Source: Rhizobium leguminosarum (lineage in GTDB: Bacteria; Pseudomonadota; Alphaproteobacteria; Rhizobiales; Rhizobiaceae). From it: a stretch of 64,000 bases of DNA. The notes under the pieces are model-generated. The model ran no database searches. It saw only the letters and a list, made by a program, of their open reading frames with translations, and was not told where the DNA came from. The translations under genes were made by a program, and so were the position numbers. Where the stretch lies: contig NZ_CP025012.1 of assembly GCF_002953715.1 (NCBI RefSeq), positions 2,914,001 to 2,978,000 of the forward strand. The letters are read 5' to 3'. Of the stretch, positions 9,147 to 20,630 are shown in pieces (the first letter of the stretch is position 1; each line of letters begins with the position of its first letter).

Positions 9147-10558
9147 ACGGACTTTCCCGATAGGCCTTCCAGTTGCTTGGGCAGCGCCGCCGCCCAGGAT
9201 GTGATGCTCCCAGCCCCCAACAGAACCACGAAATCGCCAGGCTTTGCAACCTCCGCGACCATCTGCGGCAAAAGCTCCGCCGAGCTTAGAAAGCGGGCGT
9301 CGCGATGGCCACCGGATTTTATGCGCGAGACCAGCGACACGGAATCGATACCCTCGATCGGATCCTCGCCCGCCGCATAGACGGGTGCCAGGAAGATGCT
9401 GTCGGCATCGTTGAAGCAGGCGGCGAATTCCTCGAACAGGCTCGCAAGACGGCTAAAGCGATGCGGCTGGTGGACGGCGATGACGCGCCCCTTGCAGGAT
9501 TCTCGAGCGGCGCGCAGCACCGCCTTGATCTCGACCGGATGATGGCCGTAATCGTCGAAGATCTGCACCCCGTTCCATTCGCCGGTCAGCGTGAAGCGGC
9601 GCTTGACGCCGCCGAAGGAGGCAAGCCCCTTGGCGATATCGGCGCTCGATATGCCGAGCCGGTTGGCAACGGCAATCGCCGCCGTCGCGTTGGAGATATT
9701 ATGCCGTCCGGGCATCGGCATGACCAGCCCCTTGAGCTCAATCACCTGGCCGGTGCGGCGGCGGCGAATTTCGACGTCGAAGATCGAGCGCGTGCCGTCG
9801 ATGCGGACATTCTTGAAGCGCACGTCGGCCTGCGGGTTCTCGCCATAGGTGATGATCTTGCGGTCCTCGATGCGGCCGACCAGCGACTGCACCTCGGGAT
9901 GGTCGAGGCACATGACGCCGAAGCCGTAAAACGGCACGTTCTCGACGAACTGCCGGAAGGCGGCGCGCACGGCGTCGAAATTGCCGTAATGGTCGAGATG
10001 TTCCGGGTCGATATTGGTGATGACGGCGACATCGGCCGGAAGCTTCAGGAAGGTGCCGTCCGATTCGTCGGCCTCGACCACCATCCACTCGCCCTCGCCC
10101 ATGCGGGCATTGGTGCCGTAGGCATTGATGATGCCGCCATTGATGACGGTCGGGTCGAGCCCACCGGCTTCGAGCAGTGTAGCGACCAGCGAGGTGGTCG
10201 TCGTCTTGCCATGCGTGCCGCCGATGGCGATCGCATTGCGGAAGCGCATCAGCTCGGCCAGCATTTCGGCACGGCGCACCACCGGCAGCAGCTTTTCGCG
10301 CGCGGCGATGAGCTCCGGATTGCTCTTCTTGATCGCCGTCGAGACGACCACGACTTCGGCCTCACCCAGGTTTTCAGCTCGGTGACCGACGAACACCTCA
10401 ATGCCCTTGTCGCGCAGGCGCTGGACATTGGCACTGTCGGCCTGGTCCGATCCCTGCACCTTGTGGCCGAGATTATGCAGCACCTCGGCGATACCGCTCA
10501 TGCCGATGCCGCCAATGCCGATGAAATGGACGAGACCGATCGTCTTCGGCAGTTTCAT
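9143..10558 (-). CDS. murC: UDP-N-acetylmuramate--L-alanine ligase
   Basis: First Mur ligase, which adds L-Ala to UDP-MurNAc with ATP. The 471-residue product has the N-terminal [12 protein letters not shown] nucleotide-sugar site (11-22), the P-loop [10 protein letters not shown] (113-122), the central [10 protein letters not shown] motif and [12 protein letters not shown]. Its ATG overlaps the murG stop in ATGA. Confidence 0.97.
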   Translation of the reverse strand: MKLPKTIGLVHFIGIGGIGMSGIAEVLHNLGHKVQGSDQADSANVQRLRDKGIEVFVGHRAENLGEAEVVVVSTAIKKSNPELIAAREKLLPVVRRAEMLAELMRFRNAIAIGGTHGKTTTTSLVATLLEAGGLDPTVINGGIINAYGTNARMGEGEWMVVEADESDGTFLKLPADVAVITNIDPEHLDHYGNFDAVRAAFRQFVENVPFYGFGVMCLDHPEVQSLVGRIEDRKIITYGENPQADVRFKNVRIDGTRSIFDVEIRRRRTGQVIELKGLVMPMPGRHNISNATAAIAVANRLGISSADIAKGLASFGGVKRRFTLTGEWNGVQIFDDYGHHPVEIKAVLRAARESCKGRVIAVHQPHRFSRLASLFEEFAACFNDADSIFLAPVYAAGEDPIEGIDSVSLVSRIKSGGHRDARFLSSAELLPQMVAEVAKPGDFVVLLGAGSITSWAAALPKQLEGLSGKSV

Positions 10559-11679
10559 GCGCGTGTCCTCTTGAATTCCGCAATTGTCCGTCCGGCGGCA
10601 ATAGCCTCAACCATGTCGGCAAGCAAGTTTGCGGCGTCGGGTTTCCCGGCGAGTTTCGCCGCCGCGGCCATGTGCGAAAGCTTTTCCGGATCGTTCATCA
10701 CAGCCGTCAGGATCGCCGCGATCTTCTCCGGCGAAAGCTCCGACTGGGCAATCACCTTCGCCCCGCCGGTCGCAGCGAGTGCCGCGGCATTCGCCGCCTG
10801 GTCGTGATCGAGAGCGTGCGGGTAAGGCACGAGCACGGCAGGCCGCCCGATGACGGAGATTTCCGAAACCGTCGAGGCGCCCGAACGGCAAATGACGAGA
10901 TGCGCCCGCGCCAGCCTCTCGGCCATGTCGGTAAAGAAGGGTGCGATATCGGCCCCCATCTCCAGCTTGGCGACGCAGCCGCTGACCATCTCCATGTCCT
11001 CGGGACGCACCTGCTGGGTGATGCGCAGCCGCACGCGAAGCGCGTCGTCGAGCAGGCTGATCGCCGTCGGCAGCGCCTTGGAAAAATATTGCGCGCCCTG
11101 GCTGCCGCCGAAGACCACGAGGTTGAAGGCCTCACCCGGGCGCGACGGCGTGTAAGGCACCTCGGCCGCGGCAATGATCGCCGGGCGGACGGGATTGCCG
11201 GTCGTCACCGTCTTGTCGGGAAAGGCAGCGCCGCCCTCCGGCAGGAACCCGCCAGCAATGGCTTGCACGCGGGTTGCTAAGGCCTTGTTGGCGCGGCCCA
11301 TCACGGCGTTCTGCTCGTGGATCATCGACGGCACGCCGAGCCGGGTAGCGGCAAGCAGCGGCGGCACGGTGGGATAACCGCCGAAACCGACGACGATGAC
11401 CGGTTGCAGCCGCTGGATCAGCTTCTTTGCCGCCCGCATGCCGCTCCAGAGCGTCCACAGCGAGCGGGCGACGGCAACCGGGTTCTTCGAGCCGATCGTC
11501 GCCGACGGCACGACATGGATCTCCTCGGCCGGGAACTTGCCGGCATACCGCTCGGCCCGGCTGTCCGTGACGAGATGCACCGAATAGCCGCGCTCCTTCA
11601 GCTTGAAGGCCAGCGCCTCCGCCGGGAACACATGGCCGCCGGTTCCCCCGGCGGCAAGCAGCACGATGCCTTTGCTCAT
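10555..11679 (-). CDS. murG: UDP-GlcNAc--lipid I N-acetylglucosaminyltransferase
   Basis: Peripheral membrane glycosyltransferase that converts lipid I to lipid II. At 374 residues it has the N-terminal G-loop [12 protein letters not shown] (9-20), a second G-loop VFGGSQGA, and the C-terminal donor-site [11 protein letters not shown] and [10 protein letters not shown]. The stop overlaps the murC start. Confidence 0.97.
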   Translation of the reverse strand: MSKGIVLLAAGGTGGHVFPAEALAFKLKERGYSVHLVTDSRAERYAGKFPAEEIHVVPSATIGSKNPVAVARSLWTLWSGMRAAKKLIQRLQPVIVVGFGGYPTVPPLLAATRLGVPSMIHEQNAVMGRANKALATRVQAIAGGFLPEGGAAFPDKTVTTGNPVRPAIIAAAEVPYTPSRPGEAFNLVVFGGSQGAQYFSKALPTAISLLDDALRVRLRITQQVRPEDMEMVSGCVAKLEMGADIAPFFTDMAERLARAHLVICRSGASTVSEISVIGRPAVLVPYPHALDHDQAANAAALAATGGAKVIAQSELSPEKIAAILTAVMNDPEKLSHMAAAAKLAGKPDAANLLADMVEAIAAGRTIAEFKRTRA

Positions 11680-11685
11680 GATCTT

Positions 11686-12840
11686 CTACTCCGCCGGCAT
11701 GCCGTGCGGGACGCGGAAGAGGCTCCGGTCCTGCGCGCGTTTTTCCGGTCGATGGCGCGTCAGCGCCAGAATGAAGCCGGCGGTGACGCAGATCGCCACC
11801 ATGGACGAGCCGCCATAGGAAATCAGCGGCAACGTCATGCCCTTCGCCGGCAGTAGTTCGAGATTGACGCCGATATTGATGATCGACTGGATGCCCATCT
11901 GCAGCACCAGGCCGGCGACGGCGAAGCGGTTGAAGTCGTTCCGTTCGCGATAGGCATGCGAGAGGCCGCGCAGCACCAGCACGGTAAACAGCGCAACGAG
12001 CGCCATGCAGAAGACGATCCCGAATTCCTCGGCCGCGACCGAGAAGATGAAGTCGGTATGCGCATCCGGGATAATGCGCTTGACGATACCCTCACCCGGT
12101 CCCTGGCCGAACCAGCTGCCGCGGATGATCGCCTCGCGCGCGGTGTCGATCTGGAAAGTATCACCCTCGCCGGTCATGAACTTGTCTATTCGGCCGGCGA
12201 CGTGCGGGAAGACGTAATAGGCGCTGAGCAGGCCGCCGGCGCCGCCGATGCCGAGCAGCATGATCCAGATCCATGGCATGCCGGCCATGAAGAACATCCC
12301 GCCCCAGACGGCCGTGGTCAGGATGGTCTGGCCGAGGTCCGGCTGTGCAATAAGAAGGGCCGCAACGATGCCGAACAGGATGATCGCAAAGAGATTGCCG
12401 GGGATTTCCGGCTGACGCGCATGTTCGGCAAACAGCCAGGCGCAGACCACGACGAAGGCGGGCTTCATGAATTCCGACGGCTGGATGGAAAGGCCGGCGA
12501 TCCAGATCCAGCGCCTGCCACCCTTGACCTCCTGCCCGACGAACAGCACCAGCACCATCATGGCGACGGAGATGATCAGGATCAGGATCGCGGTTCGCCG
12601 CACCTGCCGCGGTGTCAGGAACGACAGCCCGAGCATGACGCCGATCGAGGGGATCATGAAGGCCGCATGGCGCTTGACGAAGTGGAAGGGTTCGAGCCCG
12701 ATGCGCTCGGCGACCGCAGGAGATGCCGCAAACGACAGCATGAAGCCGATGCCCATCAGGAAGATGAACATCGCCAGAAAGAAGCGGTCGATGGTCCAGA
12801 ACCAATCGGCCAGAGGCCCACGTTCCGCGCGGCTTACCAT
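11686..12840 (-). CDS. ftsW: Septal peptidoglycan glycosyltransferase FtsW (SEDS)
   Basis: Polytopic SEDS protein, 384 residues with about ten membrane helices, that polymerises lipid II at the septum together with FtsI. SEDS motifs visible include the conserved GGRRWI segment (VKGGRRWIWIAG), QPSEFMKPAFVV, AQPDLGQT and the C-terminal LPLISYGGSSM. It is followed by murG after 6 bases and follows murD after 1 base. Confidence 0.96.
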   Translation of the reverse strand: MVSRAERGPLADWFWTIDRFFLAMFIFLMGIGFMLSFAASPAVAERIGLEPFHFVKRHAAFMIPSIGVMLGLSFLTPRQVRRTAILILIISVAMMVLVLFVGQEVKGGRRWIWIAGLSIQPSEFMKPAFVVVCAWLFAEHARQPEIPGNLFAIILFGIVAALLIAQPDLGQTILTTAVWGGMFFMAGMPWIWIMLLGIGGAGGLLSAYYVFPHVAGRIDKFMTGEGDTFQIDTAREAIIRGSWFGQGPGEGIVKRIIPDAHTDFIFSVAAEEFGIVFCMALVALFTVLVLRGLSHAYRERNDFNRFAVAGLVLQMGIQSIINIGVNLELLPAKGMTLPLISYGGSSMVAICVTAGFILALTRHRPEKRAQDRSLFRVPHGMPAE

Positions 12841-12841
12841 G

Positions 12842-14254
12842 TCATTTCTCTCCTGTTGCCGGACCGATCAGCATCGCAATCCCGTCAAGGGCTGCCACGT
12901 GGCCGACGAAGGCTTCGCCCCTGACTTCGAAGTTCTTATACTGGTCGAAGCTTGCGCAAGCCGGGGATAACATCACCGCCGAAGCAGCGCTCTCGTCGCG
13001 TTCGGCATCGGCGGCCGCATGCGCGACGGCGCGCTCCAGCGTGCCCGAGATCTCGTAAGGCACGGCCTCGCCGAGCGTCGCGGCGAATTCCGCCGCCGCC
13101 TCGCCGATCAGATAGGCCTTGGCGATGCGCGGGAAATAGGGAGCGAGCGTCGTGATGCCGCCAGCCTTCGGCAGGCCGCCGGCGATCCAATAGATGCGAT
13201 CATAGCTCGAAAGAGCCGGTGCTGCGGCATCGGCATTGGTCGCTTTGGAATCGTTGACGAAAACGACGCGGCCACGCTGACCGACCGGCTGCATGCGGTG
13301 CTTCAGTCCGGGAAACGAGGCAAGGCCGCTACGGATGTCGTCGGCGGAAACCCCGACGGCGAGGCTGGCAGCGACAGCGGCGGCGGCGTTCTGCGCATTA
13401 TGGCTGCCGCGCAGCGTCTGGATGCCGTCGAGGTCGGCGAAAGGCAGCATGGCGCCGCCGGCGGCCTGGATGAGCCTGGTCCCCTCGGCATAGATGCCGC
13501 CGGCCACCACGTTGCGGCGCGAAATGCGGACCACCTTGACACCTGCCCGCTCGACGCGGTCGGCGATCAGGGCCGAATGGCTGTCGTCGACGCCGACGAT
13601 CGCGACATCGCTGCCGGCGACCAGCCTTTCCTTGATATCGGCATAGTGCTGCATCGTGCCGTGACGGTCGAGATGATCGGGCGTCAGGTTAAGCAGGATG
13701 CCGGCCGACGGGTTCAGCGTCGGCGCCAGATCGATCTGGTAGGAGGAGCATTCGACGACATAATAGCGCTCGGCCTTCGGCGGATCGAGCGTCAGCACCG
13801 CCGTGCCGATATTGCCGCCAAGCTGCGTGTCGTAGCCAGCGGATTTCAGGATATGGGCGATCAGCGCCGTCGTGGTCGACTTGCCGTTTGTGCCAGTTAT
13901 GGCGATGAATGGGCAATCCGGCGCATGGGCGCGGCGCTCGCGTACGAAGAGCTCGACGTCGCCGACGATATCGACGCCGGCCGCGCGCGCAAGATCGACA
14001 GTCCAGTGCGGCTTCGGATGGGTGAGCGGCACACCGGGCGACAGCACGAACAGCGCCTGCTGGCTCCAGTCGATGTTGTGCAGGTCCTCCGTCTTGATGC
14101 CTTCGGCCGCAGCCTTGGCGACGCTGTCGGGATTGTCGTCCCAGGCGGTCACCTCGGCACCGCCTGATATCAGCGCCCGGGCGGTGGCAAAGCCGGAGCC
14201 GCCGAGCCCGAAGAGCGCGACCTTCCTGTCCTTGAGCGTCGTGACCGGGATCAT
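12842..14254 (-). CDS. murD: UDP-N-acetylmuramoylalanine--D-glutamate ligase
   Basis: Mur ligase adding D-Glu. The 470-residue product has an N-terminal Rossmann [13 protein letters not shown] motif (16-28), the P-loop [12 protein letters not shown] (119-130), [12 protein letters not shown] and the C-terminal [11 protein letters not shown] and [12 protein letters not shown] motifs. It is spaced 7 bases from mraY. Confidence 0.97.
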   Translation of the reverse strand: MIPVTTLKDRKVALFGLGGSGFATARALISGGAEVTAWDDNPDSVAKAAAEGIKTEDLHNIDWSQQALFVLSPGVPLTHPKPHWTVDLARAAGVDIVGDVELFVRERRAHAPDCPFIAITGTNGKSTTTALIAHILKSAGYDTQLGGNIGTAVLTLDPPKAERYYVVECSSYQIDLAPTLNPSAGILLNLTPDHLDRHGTMQHYADIKERLVAGSDVAIVGVDDSHSALIADRVERAGVKVVRISRRNVVAGGIYAEGTRLIQAAGGAMLPFADLDGIQTLRGSHNAQNAAAAVAASLAVGVSADDIRSGLASFPGLKHRMQPVGQRGRVVFVNDSKATNADAAAPALSSYDRIYWIAGGLPKAGGITTLAPYFPRIAKAYLIGEAAAEFAATLGEAVPYEISGTLERAVAHAAADAERDESAASAVMLSPACASFDQYKNFEVRGEAFVGHVAALDGIAMLIGPATGEK

Positions 14255-14261
14255 CGCCGCC

Positions 14262-15362
14262 TCACCGGAGCTTCAGCGTCGAAAGGCCGAGCATGGCAAG
14301 GCCGACAGCAACGATCCAGAAGCGGATCACTACCTGGCTCTCGGTCCAGCCCTTCTTCTCGAAGTGATGATGGATCGGCGCCATCAGGAAGACGCGCCGG
14401 CCAGTCATTTTGAAGAAGCCGACCTGGATGATGACGGACAGCGTCTCGATGACGAAGAGGCCGCCGATGATCGCCATGACGATCTCGTGCTTGGTGGCGA
14501 CGGCGACGGTGCCGATCGTGCCGCCGAGTGCCAGCGACCCCGTGTCGCCCATGAAGATGGCAGCCGGCGGTGCGTTGAACCAGAGAAAGCCGAGGCCGGC
14601 GCCGATGACGGCGCCGAGCACGACGGCGAGCTCGCCGGTGCCGGGCACGAAATTGATCTGCAGGTAGTTGGCAAACACCACGTTGCCGGCGAGATAGGCG
14701 ATGACGCCGAAGGAGGCGGCAGCGATCATGACAGGCACGATGGCAAGTCCGTCGAGACCGTCAGTCAGGTTGACGGCATTGCCGGCGCCGACGATGACGA
14801 AGCCGCCGAAGACGACGAACATGATGCCGATATTGATCATGAAGTCTTTGAAGAAGGGAAAGGCGATCGAGGAGCCGAAGGTCGAACCGGCAAGCCCCGA
14901 GGCAAGGGCGGTGCGCATCATGAAATAGACGGCGATGCCGGCAATGACGAATTCGATGCCGAGACGCGCCTTGCCGGAAAAGCCCATGTGGCTCTGCTTC
15001 GTGACCTTAAGATAATCGTCGTAGAAACCGATCGCGCCGAAGCCCAGCGTCACCAGCAGCGTGGCGACGACATAGACGTTGGAAAGATCCGCCCAGAGCA
15101 GCGATGCGCCGACGATCCCGGCGAGGATCATCAGCCCGCCCATGGTCGGCGTGCCGGCCTTCTTGAAATGTGTCTGCGGCCCGTCGGCGCGGATCGGCTG
15201 GCCCTTGCCCTGCCGGATGCGCAGCGAATTGATGATCGTCGGCCCGAACAGGAAGACGATCAGTGCTGAGGTGAAGAGAGCAGCCCCCGTGCGGAAGGTA
15301 ATATATCTGAACAGGTTCAGAAATTTGAAATATTCCGACAGTTCGACAAGCCAGATCAGCAT
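14262..15362 (-). CDS. mraY: Phospho-N-acetylmuramoyl-pentapeptide-transferase
   Basis: Integral membrane enzyme (366 residues, ten helices) that transfers phospho-MurNAc-pentapeptide to undecaprenyl phosphate, forming lipid I. Signature motifs are the Asp pair in FYDDYLKV (113-120), [13 protein letters not shown] and [12 protein letters not shown]. It follows murF after 22 bases. Confidence 0.97.
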   Translation of the reverse strand: MLIWLVELSEYFKFLNLFRYITFRTGAALFTSALIVFLFGPTIINSLRIRQGKGQPIRADGPQTHFKKAGTPTMGGLMILAGIVGASLLWADLSNVYVVATLLVTLGFGAIGFYDDYLKVTKQSHMGFSGKARLGIEFVIAGIAVYFMMRTALASGLAGSTFGSSIAFPFFKDFMINIGIMFVVFGGFVIVGAGNAVNLTDGLDGLAIVPVMIAAASFGVIAYLAGNVVFANYLQINFVPGTGELAVVLGAVIGAGLGFLWFNAPPAAIFMGDTGSLALGGTIGTVAVATKHEIVMAIIGGLFVIETLSVIIQVGFFKMTGRRVFLMAPIHHHFEKKGWTESQVVIRFWIVAVGLAMLGLSTLKLR

Positions 15363-15384
15363 TCAGGGCCCCTTGTTTACCCAA

Positions 15385-16818
15385 TCAAAATTCGCGTTGC
15401 GTGTCGGCAAATGCCGGGAACTTGTCAAGGAGCGCGGCGACGATCTTGCCGAAACCGATGCCCAGAGACGATTTCACCATCAACACGTCGCCTGGCGCGA
15501 CCGAGTTCAAAACATAGTCCGTCAATTCGTCCGTGTTCTCGCGATATTCGACGTGGACGCTTTCCGGCAACGATTCCTTGAGCCCAGCCATCTCGGCTCC
15601 AGCCAGCCAGACATGCTCGATGCCGGCCGCAAGCAGGGGCACGGCAAGGTCGGTATGAACCTTCTGCGCATACTCGCCCATCTCCAGCATGTCGCCGAGC
15701 ACGGCGATACGGCGTCCGCGGCCGGTCGGCTCGGAGGCCGCCAGCAGCGCGATCGCCGCGCGCATCGAAGCCGGATTTGCATTGTAGCTTTCGTCGATCA
15801 GCGTGAAGCTGCCGCCGCCGATTAAAAGCCGGTGGCGCTTGCCCCTGCCCTTTTCCGGCCTCAGCGTCGCAAGCGCTTCGATCGCCTTCTGCATATCGGC
15901 GCCGACGATCCTGACGACCCCGAGTGCTGCGAGCGCATTCTCGGCGATATGGCGGCCCGGCGCGCCGAGCGCGACTTCGAGCGTCTCGCCACCAATCGTC
16001 AGCCACAGCGTCGAATTCTCGTCGGAGCCATTGAATTCTGCGAGCCGGAATTCGGCCTTGGCATGCTGGCCGAAGGAATGGATATGCTCGATGCCGAGCG
16101 ATTGCGCCGTGCGGTCGAGGAAATTGAACTGGTCGTTGTCGCGATTGAGCACGACATGGCCGCCGGGTTCGAGCCCCTCGAAGATCTCGGCCTTGGCAGC
16201 GGCAATTTCCTTGATGTTCTTGAAATTGCCGAGATGCGCCGGCGCGATCGTCGTGATGATGGCGACATCGGGACGGATCATCCCCACCAACGGCCGGATC
16301 TCGCCGGGATGGTTCATTCCGACTTCGAAGACGCCATAATCCGTATCCTCAGGCATGCGCGCCAGCGTTAGCGGCACGCCCCAATGATTGTTGAAGGAGG
16401 CGACGGAGGCGTGGACCTTGCCGGAAGGCGCCAGCACATGCCGCAGCATTTCCTTGGTGGTCGTCTTTCCCACCGATCCGGTCACCGCGATGATCTGGGC
16501 CTGCGAGCGCTCGCGCGAGGCAAGGCCAAGCCGGCCAAGTGCCGCGAGCACGTCTTCCACGACGATCATCGGCACCGTCAGGCGGCCCATGGCGGGAAGT
16601 CTCGCCTCGCTGACAACGAGAAGGGAGGCGCCGTTCGCCGTCGCCATCGATGCATAGTCGTGACCGTCGACACGGTCGCCCTTGATCGCGAAGAAGGCTT
16701 CGCCTGGGGTAATCGAGCGGCTATCGATGGAAATACCGGTGATACCTTCGGGCGGAGTGCCGAAGGGGCGCCCCGCCATTACTGCGATCATGTCTTCGGT
16801 CGTCCAGAGCCAGCTCAA
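15385..16818 (-). CDS. murF: UDP-MurNAc-tripeptide--D-alanyl-D-alanine ligase
   Basis: Mur ligase that adds the D-Ala-D-Ala made by Ddl. The 477-residue product has [17 protein letters not shown] (29-45), the P-loop [15 protein letters not shown] (111-125) and [11 protein letters not shown]. The ATG overlaps the murE stop by 4 bases. Confidence 0.97.
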   Translation of the reverse strand: MSWLWTTEDMIAVMAGRPFGTPPEGITGISIDSRSITPGEAFFAIKGDRVDGHDYASMATANGASLLVVSEARLPAMGRLTVPMIVVEDVLAALGRLGLASRERSQAQIIAVTGSVGKTTTKEMLRHVLAPSGKVHASVASFNNHWGVPLTLARMPEDTDYGVFEVGMNHPGEIRPLVGMIRPDVAIITTIAPAHLGNFKNIKEIAAAKAEIFEGLEPGGHVVLNRDNDQFNFLDRTAQSLGIEHIHSFGQHAKAEFRLAEFNGSDENSTLWLTIGGETLEVALGAPGRHIAENALAALGVVRIVGADMQKAIEALATLRPEKGRGKRHRLLIGGGSFTLIDESYNANPASMRAAIALLAASEPTGRGRRIAVLGDMLEMGEYAQKVHTDLAVPLLAAGIEHVWLAGAEMAGLKESLPESVHVEYRENTDELTDYVLNSVAPGDVLMVKSSLGIGFGKIVAALLDKFPAFADTQREF

Positions 16819-18275
16819 GATTTCAGGTCCTCCAATGCCTTGCGCACCTCCGCATGATCGGAGAACGGCAGGGTGACGCCGCCGATCGTCTGCCCTTCCT
16901 CATGCCCCTTGCCGGCGACGATCAGCGTATCGCCGGATCTCAGCATGCCCACAGCCTCGCGGATCGCTGTGGCGCGATCGGCGATTTCCGAGGCGCAGCC
17001 TGCTGCCGCCATGATCTCCGTCCGGATCGAGGCCGGCTCCTCCGAACGCGGATTATCGTCGGTGACGATAACGACGTCGGCAAGCCGGCAGGCGATTTCG
17101 CCCATGATCGGCCGTTTGCCGCGGTCACGGTCGCCGCCACAGCCGAAAACGACGATGACGCGACCGGTGGTGAAGGGTCTGACCGAGCCCAGAACGTTTT
17201 CCAACGCATCCGGCTTGTGGGCGTAGTCGACATAGGCGAGCGCCCCGTCTTTTGTATGGCCGACGAGTTCGAGACGGCCGGACGCGCCGACGAGTTTCTC
17301 GAGCGCGGCCATCGCAACATTCGCCTCAACGCCGGTCGACATGGCAAGCCCTGCGGCGACCAGCGCGTTGGCCACCTGAAAATCGCCGGCCAGCGGAATG
17401 TCCACCTCGAAGATCTCGCCGCCGATATGGATCTCGGCCATCTGCTTGTGGCGGAAGTGCTCGACGCGTTTCAACGAGAGGTAATCGCCCTTTCGCCCGA
17501 CGGTACGAATGTCGTGACCGGCATCGGTCGCCGCCTTGATCGCCTGCGCCGACCACGGATCGTCGGCGAAGATTACCGCCGGCGACCCCTTCGGCAACAG
17601 CGTATCGAAAAGCCGCATCTTGGCGGCCATATAGGCCTCGATCGTGGGATGATAATCCATGTGGTCTCGGCCGAGATTGGTGAAGGCGGCGGCAGCAAGC
17701 TTCACGCCATCAAGCCGGCACTGGTCGAGGCCGTGGCTGGAGGCCTCCATCGCGGCATGCGTCACACCCTCTCCGGCAAGTTCCGCCAGCAGCGCGTGCA
17801 GAGACACCGGATCGGGCGTCGTCAGCGAGCCATATTCGTTGCGCGTCGGCGAGACGACGCCAGTCGTGCCGATCATCGCGGCCGCGTGGCCCGCATGCGC
17901 CCAGATTTGCCGGGTGAAAGAAGCGACGGAGGTTTTGCCCGCCGTGCCGGTGACGGCGACCATGGTATCGGGCTGCCTGCCGTGGAAACGCGCTGCGGCG
18001 ATGGAAAGGAAACGGCGCGGCTCCTTGACAGCAAGCACTGGGATCGAAGCATCGACGGCTTGCGAGGCGATCGCGACGGCAGCGCCACGGCCGGCGGCAT
18101 CCGCGATGAAGCCCGCGCCGTCCGCCTTGGTGCCGGCGACAGCGACGAAGGCATTGCCCGGCGTCACCTTGCGGCTATCCGAAGACAGGCCTGAAATATC
18201 AAGCAAGCCTGCCGGGCCTTCGAGCTGTGCTTCAAGTTCCGGAAACTGATCTCCGGCCAAGTCTCGCAATTTCAT
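16815..18275 (-). CDS. murE: UDP-MurNAc-L-Ala-D-Glu--2,6-diaminopimelate ligase
   Basis: Mur ligase adding meso-diaminopimelate. The 486-residue product has the P-loop [13 protein letters not shown] (108-120), the catalytic-site segment [13 protein letters not shown] and the DNPRSEEP motif, which marks specificity for meso-DAP rather than lysine. I start it at ATG 18275 (MKLRDLAG). An in-frame GTG three codons earlier has a similar purine-rich leader and cannot be excluded. It sits 66 bases after ftsI. Confidence 0.95.
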   Translation of the reverse strand: MKLRDLAGDQFPELEAQLEGPAGLLDISGLSSDSRKVTPGNAFVAVAGTKADGAGFIADAAGRGAAVAIASQAVDASIPVLAVKEPRRFLSIAAARFHGRQPDTMVAVTGTAGKTSVASFTRQIWAHAGHAAAMIGTTGVVSPTRNEYGSLTTPDPVSLHALLAELAGEGVTHAAMEASSHGLDQCRLDGVKLAAAAFTNLGRDHMDYHPTIEAYMAAKMRLFDTLLPKGSPAVIFADDPWSAQAIKAATDAGHDIRTVGRKGDYLSLKRVEHFRHKQMAEIHIGGEIFEVDIPLAGDFQVANALVAAGLAMSTGVEANVAMAALEKLVGASGRLELVGHTKDGALAYVDYAHKPDALENVLGSVRPFTTGRVIVVFGCGGDRDRGKRPIMGEIACRLADVVIVTDDNPRSEEPASIRTEIMAAAGCASEIADRATAIREAVGMLRSGDTLIVAGKGHEEGQTIGGVTLPFSDHAEVRKALEDLKS

Positions 18276-18341
18276 CGAATGCACTTTTCTCTCTTGAAGC
18301 CGGTTCACCCCTCGCGAATCGGCGTCGATATTCATTCACAC

Positions 18342-20102
18342 TCAATAAGACACCAGCAAGGCCGATCCGCCCTCCCCGAACTTCGGCTCGATACCGAGAA
18401 TGGGGGCCGCGCGGCTGATGATCTCGCGGGCGATCGGGCCGGCGGTACCGGCGGAGATCGTCCCGCCATAGGCCTTCTCGCCGGTCTTCGGCTCGTCGCA
18501 GAAGGTGATCACGGCATATCTGGGATCGTTGATCGGGAATGCGGCGATGAAGGAATTGAAATTCAAGGTCGCCGAATAACGCCCGTTCACCACCTTGTCG
18601 GCCGTGCCGGTCTTGCTGCCAACGGAAAAGCCCGGCACGCGGGCGACGCGCCCGGATCCCTTGTAGCCGTTGAAGTCAAGCAGATAGCGGATCTCGTCGC
18701 TGGTGGTCTTCTTGATCACCTGCGTGGCGATCTGATCGGCCTGTTCGCGTGTGCGCGGCAGGAATGTCGGCTCGATCAGCTTGCCGCCGTTGACGAGAGC
18801 GGCAGCCGCCACCCCTGTCTGCAGCGCCGTCGTCGAGACGCCATGGCCGAAGGAAATCGTGATCGAATTGATCTTCTTCCAGACGCGCGGCTGGCTCGGC
18901 ATCTTCACTTCGGGCAGCTCGGTCTGCATCTTCGTCAACAGGCCGAACTTGGTCAGATAGTCCTTCTGCGCGTCGATGCCGACGATGTCGATGACGCGCG
19001 CCGTTCCGATATTCGAAGAATATTGGAAAATTTCGGGAACGGTCAGCCAGCGGCGCTGCCCATGAAAATCGTGGATGGTGAAGCCGCCGATATAGATCGA
19101 TTTGCTGGCATCGAAACTGTCGGTCATCTTCACCTTGCCGCTATCGAGCGCCATGGCCAGCGAAAAGGTCTTGAAAGTCGAACCCATTTCGAAGGTGCCG
19201 TTGGTCATCCGGTTGAGCCAACCCTCCTTGGCGCCTTCCTGCGGATCGTTCGGATCGAAATCCGGCGCCGATGCCATCGCCAGCACTTCTCCTGTATGCA
19301 CGTCGATGACCGCGGCACCGGCGCCCTTGGACTGAAAGTTGTTGACGGCGTTGACGACCGCGTCCCGGACGATGTTCTGCACGCGCAGGTCGATCGATAG
19401 CCGCACTGGCTCGAGCGGCTGGTCGCTGGTCATGCCGACCGAGGCGAGATCGGCAAGCCCCTGGTCGTCGATAAATTTCTCCATGCCGGCGACACCGCGG
19501 TTGTCGATGTTGACGTAACCGAGGATATGCGCGGCGGTCGAGCCGCCCGGATAGAAGCGGCGCTTCTCCGGCCGGAAGCCGATGCCGGGAATGCCGAGCG
19601 CCAGGATCTGGCTCTGCTGCTTCGGCGTCAGCTGCCGGCGCAGCCAGGCGAAATGCGAGGTCTTGACCGACAGCTTCTTATAAGTGTCCCTGACGTCGAG
19701 CTCGGGCAGCACTGTCGCAAGTTTCTCGACCGCCTCGTCGGCGTCGACGATCTTGTTCGGTTCGGCAAACAGCGAGACGGTGCGGATGTCGGTCGCCAGC
19801 ACCTCGCCGTTGCGATCGAGAATGTCGGGGCGCGAGGCCATCAGCCGGTCGGGCGGCAGAATGCTGGAGACGACCTCCTGATCCTTCATCGCATATTCGA
19901 CGAGACGGCCGCCGATGACGGCGTAGACACCCATGAAGCCAAGGATCAGCAGGCCGACGCGGCTTTTTGCCTGCCCCGATTTCTTCTTGCGCGATCCCTC
20001 GATCGCCAGGCCGGCGGGGGAAGGACCGCCGAACCGGTTATAGACGCCGGCGGAGAAATGCGCCTGGCTCTTCAAAACCATGATCCGGGAAAGAAACGAC
20101 AT
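18342..20102 (-). CDS. ftsI: Septal transpeptidase PBP3 / FtsI
   Basis: Class B penicillin-binding protein that cross-links septal peptidoglycan. The 586-residue product has a cytoplasmic tail, one membrane anchor at about 49-68, a dimerisation (pedestal) region containing RPDILDRNGEVLA, and the catalytic domain with STFK (308-311), SSN (362-364) and KTGT (496-499). The start overlaps the ftsL stop as TAATG. Confidence 0.96.
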   Translation of the reverse strand: MSFLSRIMVLKSQAHFSAGVYNRFGGPSPAGLAIEGSRKKKSGQAKSRVGLLILGFMGVYAVIGGRLVEYAMKDQEVVSSILPPDRLMASRPDILDRNGEVLATDIRTVSLFAEPNKIVDADEAVEKLATVLPELDVRDTYKKLSVKTSHFAWLRRQLTPKQQSQILALGIPGIGFRPEKRRFYPGGSTAAHILGYVNIDNRGVAGMEKFIDDQGLADLASVGMTSDQPLEPVRLSIDLRVQNIVRDAVVNAVNNFQSKGAGAAVIDVHTGEVLAMASAPDFDPNDPQEGAKEGWLNRMTNGTFEMGSTFKTFSLAMALDSGKVKMTDSFDASKSIYIGGFTIHDFHGQRRWLTVPEIFQYSSNIGTARVIDIVGIDAQKDYLTKFGLLTKMQTELPEVKMPSQPRVWKKINSITISFGHGVSTTALQTGVAAAALVNGGKLIEPTFLPRTREQADQIATQVIKKTTSDEIRYLLDFNGYKGSGRVARVPGFSVGSKTGTADKVVNGRYSATLNFNSFIAAFPINDPRYAVITFCDEPKTGEKAYGGTISAGTAGPIAREIISRAAPILGIEPKFGEGGSALLVSY

Positions 20103-20629
20103 TATTCCTCCACCGATCCGGTTTCGATCTGGTCTGCATCCTCTGCCTCGCCGCGTGGCGCAGGCATCGGAATGGGCTGCGCCTTGGCAGTGGCTTGCGC
20201 GCCCTTGGCGGTGTCTGGCGCGCCTTTGGCGCTGGCCACGGTCGCACTCTTGGCGCTGGCCACAGTCGCGCCTTTGGCGCTGGCCACGGTCGCGCCTTTG
20301 GCGCTGGCCTTGGCCTCCGTCACGTCAGGCACGGGAACCTCGGATTTCAGCATCGGCAATTCCTTGGCATGCACGAGCGCCGTCGATTCCGTCGGCTGCA
20401 GCTTCAATTCGTCATTATAGGCCTTGACCAGCCGTTCCAGCCGGTTCGGCTGCGATTGCAGCGCCCAGTCGGCCTTGAGAAGGTCGATCGTGTCCTTCTC
20501 AAGCTTGATCTCGGCTTCGAGGCGATGAACCTCCTCGAGCTTCAATTCAGCGCGGTGCTTGATCGTGTAGGTCACGGCGGCGGTGGCCGTCATGACGCCA
20601 ATGAGCACGAGATCGAACGTTTTCAGCAT
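20102..20629 (-). CDS. FtsL-like division protein with a tandem-repeat tail
   Basis: Small bitopic protein of 175 residues in the position of ftsL. It has a membrane segment at about 3-22 (LVLIGVMTATAAVTYTI), then a charged helix likely to form a coiled coil (about 25-60), consistent with FtsL pairing with FtsB. The C-terminal third is unusual: Ala/Lys/Thr/Val rich, with the 8-residue unit ASAKGATV repeated just over three times, then a Pro-rich end. The start at 20629 lies one base after the rsmH stop; GGTGG lies upstream. The ftsL name is positional and structural, since FtsL sequences are poorly conserved. Confidence 0.8.
   Translation of the reverse strand: MLKTFDLVLIGVMTATAAVTYTIKHRAELKLEEVHRLEAEIKLEKDTIDLLKADWALQSQPNRLERLVKAYNDELKLQPTESTALVHAKELPMLKSEVPVPDVTEAKASAKGATVASAKGATVASAKSATVASAKGAPDTAKGAQATAKAQPIPMPAPRGEAEDADQIETGSVEE
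20221..20309. repeat. 24-bp in-frame tandem repeat in the ftsL-like gene
   Basis: Three full 24-base units (20221-20244, 20245-20268, 20269-20292) and a 17-base partial unit. The core GGCGCTGGCCACGGTCG is almost invariant. More degenerate copies may precede it near 20195-20220. The unit is a multiple of three, so copy-number change would preserve the reading frame. Confidence 0.9.
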
Positions 20630-20630
20630 A

